The translations under genes and the position numbers were made by a program. From Shewanella inventionis (lineage in GTDB: Bacteria; Pseudomonadota; Gammaproteobacteria; Enterobacterales; Shewanellaceae), in NCBI RefSeq assembly GCF_014641855.1, contig NZ_BMII01000005.1:110957-174956 (forward strand): DNA of 64,000 nucleotides, read 5' to 3'. This document shows positions 19,201 through 30,503 of the stretch, in pieces. Under the pieces are notes generated by a model. It had not been told where the DNA came from, searched no databases, and saw only the letters and a program-made list of their open reading frames with translations. Each line of letters starts with the position of its first letter. The first letter of the stretch is position 1.

Positions 19201-20112
19201 AGGGTATGGGCTAATCGCGGTTGGGTGATTGTGAGTTTCAACCTTCATCAATACATGCATAGGTTCAGTGTGGTAGTTATACACACCGTCTGGATCGGGG
19301 AAGAAACGCCCTGCAACTGAGCCTGTCATTACCGCAGCGTTATCTTTATAAGCCGATAACACATAGTCAGGTGTTACTTCAAAGGTGTTCTTAATCATTT
19401 TGAACAAAGATTTAGGCTGTGCTTCGCCGTCAATTGTCCAATCTGCATTAAAAATTTTATGACGACAATGTTCTGAGTTAGCCTGAGCAAACATCATAAG
19501 TTCAATGTCGTTTGGATTACGTTTTAAGCGGACAAAGTTTTCAACTAAATAGTCAATTTCATCATCGGCTAATGCTAAACCTAACTTAACGTTGGCAACT
19601 TCTAGAGCGCGACGACCTTCAGCCAAAATATTGATGCTGTTAAACTTGGCAGGTTCTGTACGGGCAAACAGTACGCTTGCGTCAGCAAACGTTGGCAATA
19701 TCACTTCAACCATGCGGTCGTGCAGTAAACCTTGCAATTGCTTTTGCTGCTGAGCCGTTAATGTGGCTGATTCAACATAGTAAGCAATACCACGCTCTAG
19801 ACGTTTGACTTTATCTAGGCCGCAATTATGAGCAATATCAGTCGCTTTAGATGACCAAGGAGAAATAGTACCTGGACGCGGGGTAACAAACAGTAACGCC
19901 CCTTTAGGAGCATGCGATTCAATCGCAGGACCATAGGTAAGAATCGTTTCTAGCTGTAGACGTTCATTATCATCAAGAGATTCAGTCAAATCAGCTAAAT
20001 GCACATATTCGGCATAAATTTGCGACACAGGAAGCGATGCGTTTTCGCAAGCCTCCATGAGTTTTTGAACTCTAAATGCAGATAGTGCAGGGGCTCCGCG
20101 AATGATTTCCAT
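16231..20112 (-). CDS. purL: Phosphoribosylformylglycinamidine synthase
   Basis: Single-chain PurL (FGAM synthase), step 4 of de novo purine synthesis: FGAR + glutamine + ATP to FGAM. About 1293 residues, the normal length of the large proteobacterial form. The N-terminal PurS-like domain is followed by two AIRS-type halves ([40 protein letters not shown]) and a C-terminal glutaminase with nucleophile Cys in GVCNGCQML and His in PHPERVF. A GTG at 20115 is also possible, but the ATG at 20112 gives the usual MEIIRG start. It stands alone between a terminator and divergent mltF. Confidence 0.97.
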   Translation of the reverse strand: MEIIRGAPALSAFRVQKLMEACENASLPVSQIYAEYVHLADLTESLDDNERLQLETILTYGPAIESHAPKGALLFVTPRPGTISPWSSKATDIAHNCGLDKVKRLERGIAYYVESATLTAQQQKQLQGLLHDRMVEVILPTFADASVLFARTEPAKFNSINILAEGRRALEVANVKLGLALADDEIDYLVENFVRLKRNPNDIELMMFAQANSEHCRHKIFNADWTIDGEAQPKSLFKMIKNTFEVTPDYVLSAYKDNAAVMTGSVAGRFFPDPDGVYNYHTEPMHVLMKVETHNHPTAISPYPGAATGSGGEIRDEGATGRGSKPKAGLNGFTVSNLKIPGFVQPWEGQYGKPDRIVTPLEIMLEGPLGGAAFNNEFGRPALTGYFRTYEQEVSSHNGVEVRGYHKPIMIAGGLGNIREEHVQKGEITVGAKLIVLGGPAMNIGLGGGAASSMASGQSSEDLDFASVQRENPEMERRCQEVIDRCWQLGSANPIQFIHDVGAGGLSNAFPELVNDGNRGGVFNLRNVPSDEPGMSPLEIWCNESQERYVLSVAPENLQQFADICARERAPFAVVGEATEEMHLTLADSHFNNKPIDLPLEVLLGKAPKMSRDVVSAKAVSPALDQSKIDLNEAVKRILTLPTVADKTFLITIGDRSVTGLVNRDQMVGPWQVPVADCAVTASSYDSYTGEAMSMGERTPLALLDFDASARMAVAESIMNIAGADIGSFKRIKISANWMSPAGHPGEDAGLYEAVKAIGEDLCPALGITIPVGKDSMSMKTAWEDNGVKKTVTSPMSLIITAFGVVQDIRKTITPELRSDKGDSTLLMLDLSNGQNRLGGSCLAQVYSELGDIAPTLDNTANLAGFFEVMQQLVAEQSVIAYHDRSDGGLFTTLVEMAFAGNTGLQIDLAALKGTDIERLFNEELGAVIQVSSEQADAIAAQFIAKGVTCHQIGGLQAVDQITITDGERVIYTNSRTALRTLWSETTYRMQALRDNPECAAEEFALKQIADAPGLTVKLGFNPNEDVAAPYILKGAAPKMAILREQGVNSHIEMAAAFDRAGFESRDVHMSDILSGRISLEEFQGLVACGGFSYGDVLGAGEGWAKSILFNNRARDEFSRFFERDSSIALGVCNGCQMLSNLKEIIPGSEHWPHFVRNRSERFEARFSLVEVQQTPSVFFEGMVGSRMPIAVSHGEGLAEFANAQALAKAEASGTIALRYVDGHGQIATQYPLNPNGSPNGLTGICTTDGRVTIMMPHPERVFRTVANSWHPDNWGEDSPWMRMFRNARVKIG

Positions 20113-20472
20113 CACGTCTATTCACCTTATAATTTATATAGGAGGGTCAGAATTGGCGCTATTATAGGGAATTGCACAATACAAATCACGTTCAAGCACA
20201 GGTGAAAACAGTGTTTCCTGATAGGGAAAATATCCCGCGGGAATAATGCTACAGTGGATAACAGGCTCACTTTACAATCGAGCACAAACCCGCCAGCTTT
20301 AGCTGCTTTTTTATACAAGCCTAGGCGTTTAGGAAAACTCCTGATAAAGTATGCGAAAAAAAACACCAACTCCCTACATATTTAAAGGCTATTCGACAGG
20401 TATTACACTCGTTTTTCTCGTATTACTCTCGTGAACATTAACGATACAACTTAAGATAACCAGTTAATAAAT
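20113..20472. other. purL-mltF divergent intergenic region
   Basis: About 360 bp that should hold the purL and mltF promoters. I could not find a convincing PurR operator. An 80-codon minus-strand frame inside it (20127-20369) has no ribosome site or family resemblance and is not called. Confidence 0.5.
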
Positions 20473-21909
20473 ATGATCAAAACCTTATTTATCATTTTTC
20501 TTTTAGGCATATTGAGCGCTTGCCAACCAGTTGATATTCAACAGGTAGATATTGCTGCGCCCGCCCCTAAACGCACTGTCCTCAAGGTGGGTACACTTTA
20601 TGGACCTCAGATTTACCTTAATTCAGAGTTAGGCGAAACCGGCTTTGATTTCGAAATGGCACAACGTTTTGCTGATTATTTATCCGTGCCGTTAGAGATG
20701 ATCCCCTATACAGACAGGAAAGCTTTATTTAAAGCATTAAAAAATAACGAAATCGACATTATTGCTGCGGGTATTGCGAAAACCCCTAATCGCAGCAAAC
20801 AATTTAAACTTGGGCCGACCTTATATAAAGTCAACCAGGTACTGGTATATAAAGAAGGCACGCCAGAACCCAAAGACATTGGCACCCTGTCTGGCGAAAT
20901 AACCGTAATGGCAAACTCATCGTCGGTTAATACCTTAACTCAACTGCAAAAAGACCACCCAGAACTCATGTGGAACCAAGTTGACGACAAGGATAACGAA
21001 GAATTATTCGCACTGGTTGCCAAAGGTAAATTGAACTACACAATATCAGACTCAAACAGCCTGTTAATTAACCAACGTTTTTTACCTGAGTTACGAGCAG
21101 GAATGATTTTAGAAGAAAAAATTGAGGTTGTTTGGCTGTTACCGCCCAAAGACAGCGACCGTTTAATGAGTCAGCTTTTAGCCTTTTGGCATAAAGAGAA
21201 ACGTGCCGGCACCCTTGAGCATTTAAACGAAAAATATTTTGGCCATGTGAAACGTTTTGATTATGTTGACACTCGTGCCTTTATCCGCGCTATTGACAAT
21301 ATTTTGCCTGAATACCGCAGCATGTTTGAAGAGTACGCAGGTGATTTAGATTGGCGTAAGCTCGCTGCCGCCAGCTATCAGGAGTCGCATTGGAACCCTA
21401 AAGCACGCTCCCCCACTGGCGTACGTGGCATGATGATGCTAACTCAACCTACAGCTACCTATGTGGGTGTCGATAATCGTTTAGACGCAGAGCAAAGTAT
21501 TCGCGGTGGAGCATTTTACCTCAAAGACATGATGGATCGCTTATCAGAATCGATTCCAGAATCGCAACGAATTTGGTTTGCTTTAGCCGCTTATAATATT
21601 GGTTTAGGCCATGTGGAAGATGCGCGCAAATTAACAGAGTCAATGGGAATGAACCCTAGCGCCTGGCGTGATGTAAAAAAGGTATTGCCCCTGTTACAGC
21701 AGTCTAAATATTACAAACAAACCCGCTATGGCTATGCCCGTGGTAGTGAAGCGGTACACTATGTTGATAGCATACGCCGATATTACGACACCTTAGTTTG
21801 GGTTGATAATCAAACTAAACAAATGGACGTGATTGACGAAAGTGATAGCATGGAGATCATCGCCGAAGAGGTTAACATTAATACCAATGTATCGGCTCAG
21901 AAACCCTAA
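20473..21909 (+). CDS. mltF: Membrane-bound lytic murein transglycosylase F
   Basis: MltF cleaves the beta-1,4 glycosidic bond of peptidoglycan, forming 1,6-anhydromuramic ends. The 478-residue protein has a signal peptide with lipobox LSAC (about Cys17), an SBP_bac_3-type regulatory domain (residues 35-265; [20 protein letters not shown]) and a C-terminal SLT domain with catalytic Glu in [20 protein letters not shown], followed by [15 protein letters not shown]. The divergent arrangement with purL is common in Shewanella and Vibrio. Confidence 0.94.
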   Translation: MIKTLFIIFLLGILSACQPVDIQQVDIAAPAPKRTVLKVGTLYGPQIYLNSELGETGFDFEMAQRFADYLSVPLEMIPYTDRKALFKALKNNEIDIIAAGIAKTPNRSKQFKLGPTLYKVNQVLVYKEGTPEPKDIGTLSGEITVMANSSSVNTLTQLQKDHPELMWNQVDDKDNEELFALVAKGKLNYTISDSNSLLINQRFLPELRAGMILEEKIEVVWLLPPKDSDRLMSQLLAFWHKEKRAGTLEHLNEKYFGHVKRFDYVDTRAFIRAIDNILPEYRSMFEEYAGDLDWRKLAAASYQESHWNPKARSPTGVRGMMMLTQPTATYVGVDNRLDAEQSIRGGAFYLKDMMDRLSESIPESQRIWFALAAYNIGLGHVEDARKLTESMGMNPSAWRDVKKVLPLLQQSKYYKQTRYGYARGSEAVHYVDSIRRYYDTLVWVDNQTKQMDVIDESDSMEIIAEEVNINTNVSAQKP

Positions 21910-22032
21910 CTGCATAAGCGGAAAATAAAAATGATGACCCATTAACAGTTATCTCTTGTTATTGTGTCATCATGTAAAATGAGATATCAGCTTACATTCA
22001 ATACAACCAAGAATGATTTAAAGGATACCGGT

Positions 22033-22152
22033 ATGAGAAGAAGAGCAATAAGCAACACTATGTCACGTCGTCGCGTCATGCTAAAAGTACAAAAAAGCCG
22101 CATTTTAAATCGTCAACGTGCCCATTTTTTATTGGTTCAAACTGAGAGCTAA
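22033..22152 (+). CDS. Small basic protein, unrecognised
   Basis: A 39-residue frame starting MRRRAISNTMSRRRVMLKVQ and ending LLVQTES. AAGGA stands seven bases before the ATG, which is why this start was chosen over an upstream one at 21964. About a quarter of the residues are Arg or Lys, in the style of ribosome- or nucleic-acid-associated small proteins. It lies between mltF and convergent tadA. Confidence 0.5.
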   Translation: MRRRAISNTMSRRRVMLKVQKSRILNRQRAHFLLVQTES

Positions 22153-22203
22153 TTTAAGTTTACTCACTTTGGGTTCACGCTAACGGCTAATCCTAAAAAG
22201 CCT

Positions 22204-22776
22204 TTAATCAGTTTGCTGTTTAGCTAACTGTTTAAGGGCTTTTTTTTCGGCTCGTCTGCGCTTAAAAAACGCACTGAGCTGCCCTGCACACTCGTCAGCT
22301 AACACTCCTGAAGTAACGCTAAGCTGATGGTTAAATACAGGGTGTTGTAATAAATTAATCACGCTACCTGCAGCACCAGTTTTTAAATCATCGGCACCAT
22401 AAACCACTCGCTCAATTCGGCTATGCACCATAGCACCGGCACACATTGCGCAAGGCTCAAGAGTGACATACAAGGTTGTCCCTAACATGCGATAGTTTTC
22501 GAGTACCTTACCCGCCTGGCGGATACACTCCATTTCAGCGTGGGCGGTTGGGTCGTGGTTTAAGATACTTAAATTAAAGCCACTGGCAATCATCACCTCA
22601 TCTTTAACTAATACCGCGCCAACGGGCACCTCACCTTTTAACTCAGCTTGTTGTGCCAATTGCATTGCTAGGCGCATCCATTGTTGATCAATGGCGAGTT
22701 GAGCACTGTCGACAACATCAGAGGAAGTATTAGGTGCTAATTCAGTTAAACAATCAGCCTTTGGAATATCAGTCAT
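22204..22776 (-). CDS. tadA: tRNA-specific adenosine deaminase TadA
   Basis: Deaminates A34 to inosine in tRNA-Arg(ACG), allowing decoding of CGU, CGC and CGA. 190 residues. The cytidine/deoxycytidylate deaminase fold carries zinc ligands and catalytic Glu in PTAHAEM and the second zinc motif in EPCAMCAGAMVHSR. The N-terminal ~30 residues extend beyond the typical E. coli start. The gene is adjacent to guaA as in many gammaproteobacteria. Confidence 0.95.
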   Translation of the reverse strand: MTDIPKADCLTELAPNTSSDVVDSAQLAIDQQWMRLAMQLAQQAELKGEVPVGAVLVKDEVMIASGFNLSILNHDPTAHAEMECIRQAGKVLENYRMLGTTLYVTLEPCAMCAGAMVHSRIERVVYGADDLKTGAAGSVINLLQHPVFNHQLSVTSGVLADECAGQLSAFFKRRRAEKKALKQLAKQQTD

Positions 22777-22820
22777 GCAATTAGCCTAAATAACCAGTCT
22801 ACGCGGCTATTCTAACAAAT

Positions 22821-22846
22821 AAAAAAGACGACGAGGCGTCTTTTTT
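22821..22846. terminator. Terminator after guaA
   Basis: AAAAAAGACG/CGTCTTTTTT stem with a six-base loop, downstream of guaA on the minus strand and just upstream of tadA. Confidence 0.75.
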
Positions 22847-22874
22847 ATAGAACCAGAAGATTAATCCGCTTGGA

Positions 22875-24452
22875 TTATTCCCACTCGATCGTCGCCGGTG
22901 GCTTACCCGAAATATCGTACACCACACGAGAAATACCATCGACTTCATTAATGATGCGATTCGATACACGCCCCAAAAAGTCGTAGGGTAAATGAGCCCA
23001 ATGCGCGGTCATAAAGTCGATAGTTTCTACCGCACGTAGCGACACAACCCAATCATATTTACGGCCATCACCCATTACGCCCACAGAGCGAACCGGTAAA
23101 AACACGGTAAATGCCTGGCTGACTTTGTTATATAAGTCAGCTTTGTGCAATTCTTCAATGAAGATAGCATCAGCGCGGCGTAATAAATCACAGTATTCTT
23201 TTTTCACTTCACCAAGCACACGCACACCAAGACCAGGCCCTGGGAACGGGTGGCGATAAAGCATGTTGTAAGGTAGGCCTAGCTCTAAACCAATCTTACG
23301 CACTTCATCTTTAAATAACTCGCGTAGCGGCTCAACTAAACCAAGCGCCATATCGTCAGGTAAACCACCTACGTTATGGTGCGATTTAATCACATGCGCT
23401 TTACCGGTAGCACTGCCTGCCGATTCAATCACATCAGGGTAAATGGTACCTTGAGCTAACCATTTTGCATTAACGCATTTTTTTGATTCTTCGTCGAAAA
23501 TCTCAACAAACACGCGGCCAATAATTTTACGTTTGGCTTCTGGATCGGCAACGCCAGCCATTGCATCGAGGAAACGGTTTTCAGCATCAACATGAACTAT
23601 GTTTAGTCCAAAATGATTACCAAACATTTCTAATACTTGCTCGGCTTCGTTTAAACGCAATAAACCGTTGTCAACAAACACGCAGGTTAACTTGTCGCCA
23701 ATGGCACGGTGTAAAAGCATAGCCACAACCGATGAATCAACACCACCAGAAAGACCAAGGATCACTTCATCGTCGCCAATTTGTTGCTTTAAACGTTCAA
23801 TGGCATCTTCAATAATAGATGAAGGTTTCCAGTTAGCTTCACAGCCACAAATGTCTAGCGCAAAATGCTCAAGCATGCGTTGACCTTGACGAGTGTGGGT
23901 CACTTCTGGGTGAAATTGTACGCCGTAAAAACGTTTTTCTTCATTCGCCATTGCAGCAAAAGGACAGGTTGCCGTTTTAGCAACAGCCACAAAGCCTTCT
24001 GGGATCACCGATACTTTATCGCCATGGCTCATCCATACATCAAGTAATGGCTTGCCTTCTGCGCTTACGGCATCTTCTATGCTTTTGAATAGTGCAGAAG
24101 TGGTTTGCAGTTCAATTTGAGCATAGCCAAATTCGCCCTCGCCCACGCCTTGAATCACTTTTCCGCCAAGCTGTTCTGACATGGTTTGCATACCATAACA
24201 AATGCCTAAAACAGGCACGCCTGCAGTAAACACGTATTCTGGTGCACGAGGTGAGTTATCAGCGGTTACGCTTTCAGGGCCACCGGCTAAAATGATGCCA
24301 TTAGGAGCAAATTCACGAATTTGAGCTTCGCTCACATCCCAGGCCCATAACTCACAATACACGCCAATCTCGCGAATACGACGGGCAATAAGTTGAGTGT
24401 ACTGAGAACCAAAATCGAGGATCAAAATCTTATGATCATGAATATTAATCAT
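22875..24452 (-). CDS. guaA: GMP synthase (glutamine-hydrolysing)
   Basis: Converts XMP to GMP using glutamine and ATP. 525 residues, the expected length. The N-terminal class I glutaminase has nucleophile Cys in GICYGMQTM and HPEVTH. The ATP pyrophosphatase P-loop reads [14 protein letters not shown], and the C-terminal dimerisation domain ends in TIEWE. It is second to guaB, about 90 bp downstream; the gap contains two hairpins. Confidence 0.97.
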   Translation of the reverse strand: MINIHDHKILILDFGSQYTQLIARRIREIGVYCELWAWDVSEAQIREFAPNGIILAGGPESVTADNSPRAPEYVFTAGVPVLGICYGMQTMSEQLGGKVIQGVGEGEFGYAQIELQTTSALFKSIEDAVSAEGKPLLDVWMSHGDKVSVIPEGFVAVAKTATCPFAAMANEEKRFYGVQFHPEVTHTRQGQRMLEHFALDICGCEANWKPSSIIEDAIERLKQQIGDDEVILGLSGGVDSSVVAMLLHRAIGDKLTCVFVDNGLLRLNEAEQVLEMFGNHFGLNIVHVDAENRFLDAMAGVADPEAKRKIIGRVFVEIFDEESKKCVNAKWLAQGTIYPDVIESAGSATGKAHVIKSHHNVGGLPDDMALGLVEPLRELFKDEVRKIGLELGLPYNMLYRHPFPGPGLGVRVLGEVKKEYCDLLRRADAIFIEELHKADLYNKVSQAFTVFLPVRSVGVMGDGRKYDWVVSLRAVETIDFMTAHWAHLPYDFLGRVSNRIINEVDGISRVVYDISGKPPATIEWE

Positions 24453-24482
24453 GGGTAACCTTTACAAATTGATTAAATGCCA

Positions 24483-24500
24483 TGGCCAATACATTGGCCA
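24483..24500. repeat. Inverted repeat in guaB-guaA gap
   Basis: TGGCCAAT and ATTGGCCA separated by two bases, a perfect 8-bp stem without a T-run. It lies between the guaB stop and guaA start and may be an RNA processing or stability element; the function is unknown. Confidence 0.5.
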
Positions 24501-24515
24501 TCATGCGTGTAACAA

Positions 24516-24537
24516 AAGGGCGACAAACGTCGCCCTT
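24516..24537 (-). terminator. Hairpin with short T-run after guaB
   Basis: AAGGGCGAC/GTCGCCCTT stem with a four-base loop, followed on the minus strand by TTTTG. It is probably a partial terminator that lowers guaA expression relative to guaB. Confidence 0.55.
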
Positions 24538-24544
24538 GAGGTAA

Positions 24545-26023
<1,479 letters not shown>

Positions 26024-26129
26024 CTAGTAAGTAGGATTTGAGGTGAAATATTGCGGCGAGATTATACCTTGCATATTACGGTTGGTAAATGGAAAATAGA
26101 TTTTTATTACCTTTAGAATGAGAACATTC

Positions 26130-27476
26130 ATGAGTGCCACAAAAAACAATGTTTACACTGTTTCGCAATTAAACGGCGAAGTCAGGCATATTCTTGAAGG
26201 TCAAATAGGTAAAATTTGGTTAAATGGTGAAATATCAAACTTTTCTTCGCCCAGCTCAGGCCATTGGTACCTCACCTTAAAAGACAGTCACTCGCAAATT
26301 CGTTGCGCCATGTTTAAAGGCCGTAATCAATCTGTACGCTTTAAACCCGTTAATGGCCAGCAAGTGTTAGTTAAAGGTGCCATCAGTGTTTACGAGCCTC
26401 GCGGCGACTATCAGCTGCTATTAGAGTCTATGTTGCCTGCTGGTGACGGACTATTAGCGCAAGAATTTGAAGCATTAAAGTTAAAATTGGCCGCAGAGGG
26501 TCTATTTGCCACAGAAACAAAGCGCGCACTGCCAAATAATATTCAACGTATTGGAGTGATAACCTCAGCCACTGGTGCAGCGCTTCGAGACATTTTGCAC
26601 GTATTAGCAAGACGCGACCCATCAATTGAAGTCATTGTTTATCCAACCCAAGTACAGGGCGCAGCGGCGAGCCAGTTAATTTGTCAGGCTATCGCCACCG
26701 CAAATCAGCGGCTTGAAGTGGATGTACTACTGCTCACTCGTGGTGGCGGTTCATTAGAAGACTTATGGTGTTTTAATAATGAGCATTTAGCCCATGCCAT
26801 TTACAATAGTGCCTTGCCGGTGGTGAGCGCGGTTGGCCATGAAATAGACACTACCATCAGCGACTATGTTGCAGACGTGCGCGCCCCGACTCCTTCCGCT
26901 GGTGCAGAACTCTTGTCTAAAGACAAAGGCAACAAAGCCGAAAAGCTCATATTATTGCGAGCCCGCTTACAACAAAGCATGAAGCATTATCAGTTACAAC
27001 AAAGTGGGCGTTTAAATCAATTAGTCCATCAGCTGCAACGCCATGAGCCTCAACGTAAACTGCAACAATTTGAACAACGTTTTGATGAAATGCAAATGCG
27101 TTTAGAACATGCCTTACAGCATAAGCTCAGTCGCTTAACTATGCGCCACCAGCAACTGCATAACCGTCTGCAACAACGCTCTCCGGCCAGCACATTAAAT
27201 CTGGAAAAACAGCGCTTGCAGTACTTAACTGAACGATTTAACGACGCTAGCAGCGACTACTTTAAGCAAGCAGCATTACGGGTAACTCAAGCCGCTCATA
27301 TGCTTGATACCGTCAGCCCACTTGCCACATTAAGCCGCGGCTATTCCATTACAAGTTTCAATAATCAGGTTATCGATAAAGCAGAACAACTAAATAAAGG
27401 TGATGTGATCTATACTCGCTTAAAACACGGTGAAATCACCTCGACCGTGACGAAAATATCAGGCCCGAATACCTAA
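26130..27476 (+). CDS. xseA: Exodeoxyribonuclease VII large subunit
   Basis: Catalytic large subunit of ExoVII, a processive single-strand exonuclease acting with XseB. About 448 residues: N-terminal OB-fold ([40 protein letters not shown]), a catalytic domain ([54 protein letters not shown]) and a long C-terminal coiled coil. The start at 26130 gives the family-typical N-terminus; the frame is also open from 26118. Followed by a terminator. Confidence 0.95.
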   Translation: MSATKNNVYTVSQLNGEVRHILEGQIGKIWLNGEISNFSSPSSGHWYLTLKDSHSQIRCAMFKGRNQSVRFKPVNGQQVLVKGAISVYEPRGDYQLLLESMLPAGDGLLAQEFEALKLKLAAEGLFATETKRALPNNIQRIGVITSATGAALRDILHVLARRDPSIEVIVYPTQVQGAAASQLICQAIATANQRLEVDVLLLTRGGGSLEDLWCFNNEHLAHAIYNSALPVVSAVGHEIDTTISDYVADVRAPTPSAGAELLSKDKGNKAEKLILLRARLQQSMKHYQLQQSGRLNQLVHQLQRHEPQRKLQQFEQRFDEMQMRLEHALQHKLSRLTMRHQQLHNRLQQRSPASTLNLEKQRLQYLTERFNDASSDYFKQAALRVTQAAHMLDTVSPLATLSRGYSITSFNNQVIDKAEQLNKGDVIYTRLKHGEITSTVTKISGPNT

Positions 27477-27481
27477 AAGCC

Positions 27482-27507
27482 AAAAAGCCATCTTGCGATG
27501 GCTTTTT
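27482..27507. terminator. Terminator after xseA
   Basis: AAAAAGCCATC/GATGGCTTTTT stem with a four-base loop and flanking T/A runs. It can serve both xseA and the convergent lipoprotein gene. Confidence 0.85.
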
Positions 27508-27575
27508 GTTTAATCAATCTCTAATCGAATCAATACACGATTATCATTATCGAGGCTGAAACGATTGTCACTGGG

Positions 27576-28253
27576 TTACTTACCCAAGGGAGTTAATACT
27601 ATCTCAACACGGCGGTTTTGAGCTCGGCCCTCAGCACTATTATTGCTCGCTATCGGATTGGCTTCGCCCATGCCCGTTGACGACACGCGAGAACCATTTA
27701 CATTTTGGCTAGTGATATACTGCGCCACTTCACTGGCACGCACTTGCGATAAACGTAAATTGTATGAGTCTGAACCTGAGCTGTCGGTATAACCAATCAC
27801 GTTTAAGCGTGTATCGCTGTATTCTTTAGCAACCAAAACTACACTGTTTAATACCGATTTAGCGCGCTCGCTTAGTACAGTTTGATCAACTGCAAATGTC
27901 ACTTCGTTTGGCATATTAAGAATAATATTGTCACCACTTCGCGTAACACTCACCCCGGTAGACTGTAGCTGCTTGCGTAATTTGGCTTCTTGCACATCCA
28001 TATAATAACCAATACCACCACCTACGGCAGCGCCAGATGCAGCACCAATTAATGCGCCTTTACCGCGATCTTTTTTACTTGAAGAAGCCACTCCTATTGC
28101 TGCACCACCAATGGCACCAATTATGGCGCCGTTTGTGGCTTTAGCATTTTCAGACTCGCCTGTGTAAGGATTAGGTAATTGACAACCAGACAACAACAGT
28201 GCCGAGGCGATTAAAGAGCTGCATAACAAGGATGCATTAACGTTCACTAACAT
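27576..28253 (-). CDS. OmpA-family lipoprotein with glycine-zipper region
   Basis: A 225-residue YiaD-like envelope protein. Lipobox LLSGC gives lipidated Cys24. Residues 40-85 are a glycine-zipper segment (AIIGAIGGAAIGVASSSKKD and a second Gly/Ala run). The C-terminal OmpA-like domain (about 110-222; NVIGYTDSSGSDSYNLRLSQ and GRAQNRRVEIVL) binds peptidoglycan. It probably links outer membrane and cell wall. Single gene, convergent with xseA. Confidence 0.88.
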   Translation of the reverse strand: MLVNVNASLLCSSLIASALLLSGCQLPNPYTGESENAKATNGAIIGAIGGAAIGVASSSKKDRGKGALIGAASGAAVGGGIGYYMDVQEAKLRKQLQSTGVSVTRSGDNIILNMPNEVTFAVDQTVLSERAKSVLNSVVLVAKEYSDTRLNVIGYTDSSGSDSYNLRLSQVRASEVAQYITSQNVNGSRVSSTGMGEANPIASNNSAEGRAQNRRVEIVLTPLGK

Positions 28254-28339
28254 ACATTCTCCTAATTACTTATTTAATAAGTAAAAAACAAAGGAAGCTT
28301 AAAAACGCAATTCTACCCTATGAAAAGGCAAACATTTCG

Positions 28340-29215
28340 TTATTTTTTGTTCATCAAACTACGACGTATCCAGGCAAAAGTGCCCAATAAACTTAAGCTT
28401 AACCAACCTAATGCACCACCGTGAGCCTCTTCTACGTAAACTTCTTCTACATATACAGCGTCACGATCGCTACTTTCAAGTGGCAAGGCATACAAGCTAT
28501 CTAGCTCATCACTACTAATGGTCGCAACTGGGTCGGCATAACCTAACTCGTATAAATCAATAAGCACATCATAATGGTCGGTTTGATATCCGGTAGCTAA
28601 TGTGGTGAGCACTTCATAATCATCAAAGCTAGAATCGGCATTCAGTGTAAATACATCTGTCGAGTAATAATGGATCCAGGGTCCACCGTTTTGGCTTAAA
28701 TATAACTCTGCAAACACATCCGCTTGAACATCGCCACCACTACTATTGATGTCAGCGTCAAAGGTCACGCTAAAGGTTTGATAAAAACCGTCGTAATCGT
28801 AATCTTCAAACAAACGCGTTTGAGCGTCATAAAATGAAAAGTCATAATAAATCACTTGGTTTTGTTGTGCTAAAGCGCGTTGTTGCTTACTGGCTTGTGT
28901 CGCAGCCGCTTTTTGATGTAATGCCATGCGTTGCTCACGGGTCACCTTGGTGCTGCTATCTGCCTGGCCCGTAAGTAACTGAGCTTGCTGATGTAACTCA
29001 ACAACTCGGGTTTGCACGTCATTGTCACTACTGACAGGCTGCGTTAACAGCCTTGACTGACTAATCGCTCCTCCAACCTGACTTGCAGACACTTCGGCAC
29101 TACTTACACTCATTGAGCTCAATCCCAAAGCACAGGTAACACATACTCTTAACCCTAGTTTAACGGGATTAAATGAGGGTTTAATATCGCTGGTGTTATT
29201 TGAATATTGATTCAT
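28340..29215 (-). CDS. Surface protein with GlyGly-CTERM tail (choice-of-anchor H type)
   Basis: A 291-residue exported protein. Signal peptide to about residue 40 (LGLRVCVTCALGLSSMSVSS, then AE), a Gln/Ala-rich helical part, then a beta domain (VIYYDFSFYDAQTRLFEDYD and repeats of aromatic and acidic residues). It ends in a Gly-Gly motif, a hydrophobic helix (GWLSLSLLGTFAWI) and RRS-x-MNKK, i.e. a GlyGly-CTERM sorting signal. In Shewanella and Vibrio such tails are cut by rhombosortase. The beta domain resembles proteins annotated choice-of-anchor H. AAGGA precedes the ATG. The promoter carries the operator shared with the PepSY and DUF3300 units. Confidence 0.8.
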   Translation of the reverse strand: MNQYSNNTSDIKPSFNPVKLGLRVCVTCALGLSSMSVSSAEVSASQVGGAISQSRLLTQPVSSDNDVQTRVVELHQQAQLLTGQADSSTKVTREQRMALHQKAAATQASKQQRALAQQNQVIYYDFSFYDAQTRLFEDYDYDGFYQTFSVTFDADINSSGGDVQADVFAELYLSQNGGPWIHYYSTDVFTLNADSSFDDYEVLTTLATGYQTDHYDVLIDLYELGYADPVATISSDELDSLYALPLESSDRDAVYVEEVYVEEAHGGALGWLSLSLLGTFAWIRRSLMNKK

Positions 29216-29260
29216 GGTGATTCCTTACAACCTAAATGTTGCAATCATTAAAACCCACTC

Positions 29261-29279
29261 AAAATGAACACAAGCTGAA
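29261..29279 (-). promoter_or_regulatory. Response-regulator-type direct repeat, copy A
   Basis: The minus strand has TTCAGCTTGTGTTCAT (29279-29264), two TTCA half-sites 11 bp apart. A TTTAAT -10 candidate begins exactly 27 bases downstream. It controls the GlyGly-CTERM protein gene. It matches copies B and C in sequence and spacing. Confidence 0.65.
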
Positions 29280-29333
29280 CATGAACAAACAGTTAATATC
29301 TCGCGCTATCTTATCGACATCCCCTTATTGTCA

Positions 29334-29352
29334 TTCAGTTAATGTTCATCTG
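29334..29352 (+). promoter_or_regulatory. Response-regulator-type direct repeat, copy B
   Basis: TTCAGTTAATGTTCAT begins 27 bases before a TATACT -10 box (29361-29366), so it covers the -35 position. It precedes the PepSY-regulator-kinase operon, suggesting autoregulation. Confidence 0.65.
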
Positions 29353-29474
29353 TGTCTGGGTATACTGAACTAGGTAAATTTGCACCCACTCGCAGCGCAA
29401 TTTATTAAGTAGATGTTTCTATATATAAAAGGATCTTTTACACTGGTCGCAATGAGGTAAATAGGATTAACACT

Positions 29475-29816
29475 ATGCAGCGTATGCTCAAGCTCAACGC
29501 CATTCTTTTAGGCTTAATGTTAGTGATTTCATCACACAGTGTTGCTGGCACTTCGCTTGTGGCAACCTCAAGTATAGTGGCACCTTTTCAGCTTGTTCCT
29601 GGCCCAAAAGACAATCGCCAAAGTAAAAATTTAGTGGTTTCCAGCGCCCAGCAAGCTATACAAATTGCCAAACGCAGTTATTCGGGCAAGGTATTAAAAG
29701 TCCAGTCGAGTAGCGTCAATGGCAATCCGGGATATCGAGTTAAATTACTCACCAATGATGGCGTCATTTTTTATGTTTCTGTTGACGCAACTAACGGCTC
29801 TGTATCAAGGAACTAG
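29475..29816 (+). CDS. Periplasmic PepSY-domain protein
   Basis: 113 residues: signal peptide to about residue 24, then a single PepSY domain (VSSAQQAIQIAKRSYSGKVL and PGYRVKLLTNDGVIFYVSVD). Single-domain PepSY proteins often sit before PhoPQ- or CarRS-like two-component genes and may act as periplasmic inhibitors or sensors, but a mechanism is not established for this one. It is first in a three-gene operon, three bases before the regulator ATG. Confidence 0.85.
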   Translation: MQRMLKLNAILLGLMLVISSHSVAGTSLVATSSIVAPFQLVPGPKDNRQSKNLVVSSAQQAIQIAKRSYSGKVLKVQSSSVNGNPGYRVKLLTNDGVIFYVSVDATNGSVSRN

Positions 29817-29819
29817 CAC

Positions 29820-30503
29820 ATGAGATTATTACTGGTTGAAGATGACTTAGCCCTGCAAGAAAACGTTAAACAGCATCTTATTAATGCGCAATACACGGTC
29901 GATGTCGCGTCTAATGGCGAAGAGGGATTGTTTCAAGCCCAAGAGTATCAATACGATGTGGCCATCATTGACGTAGGCTTGCCAAAGTTGGATGGCTTGT
30001 CGCTAATTAGCCAACTGCGCGAACAAGATATTAGCTACCCCATTATCATTTTAACCGCTCGAGACAGCTGGCAAGATAAAGTCATTGGCCTTGATGCCGG
30101 TGCAGATGATTACCTAAGTAAACCGTTTCAGTTAGAAGAATTAGTTGCGCGCATTAATGCACTTATCCGCCGCTCAGCAGGTAAAGCAAGCCCTGTGATT
30201 CAAAATGGTCCTTTTAGCATTAATACCCGCAGCCTCGAAATTAAAATACATCAGCAAGTCATTAATTTAAGCGGTTCGGAATACAAACTCTTTGAATACC
30301 TTATGCTCCACCCAGGGTCTGTGCATTCTAAGAGCAGCCTTATTGAACATATATACGATCAAGACTTTGACCTAGATTCAAACGTGATTGAAGTGTTTAT
30401 TCGCCGCTTACGTAAAAAGCTCGACCCAGACAATCAATATCAACTGATAGAAACCTTACGTGGCCAAGGTTATCGTTTACGCCAGTTAGGACAAAATGAA
30501 TAA
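29820..30503 (+). CDS. OmpR/PhoP-family response regulator
   Basis: 227 residues. Receiver domain with acidic pocket ED-D (residues 7-9), phospho-acceptor Asp51 in IIDVGLP, and Lys in YLSKPF. The C-terminal winged helix (SLEIKIHQQVINLSGSEYKL; DSNVIEVFIRRLRKKLD) is typical of the OmpR family and closest in style to PhoP/QseB/CarR. The stop overlaps the kinase start by eight bases. It is the likely ligand for the three TTCAG-N6-TTCAT sites in this region (inference). Confidence 0.93.
   Translation: MRLLLVEDDLALQENVKQHLINAQYTVDVASNGEEGLFQAQEYQYDVAIIDVGLPKLDGLSLISQLREQDISYPIIILTARDSWQDKVIGLDAGADDYLSKPFQLEELVARINALIRRSAGKASPVIQNGPFSINTRSLEIKIHQQVINLSGSEYKLFEYLMLHPGSVHSKSSLIEHIYDQDFDLDSNVIEVFIRRLRKKLDPDNQYQLIETLRGQGYRLRQLGQNE

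Noticed and set aside
20127..20369. 80-codon minus-strand frame between purL and mltF
   Set aside because: It lies in the purL promoter region, has no ribosome site and low-quality composition, and matches no family I know.
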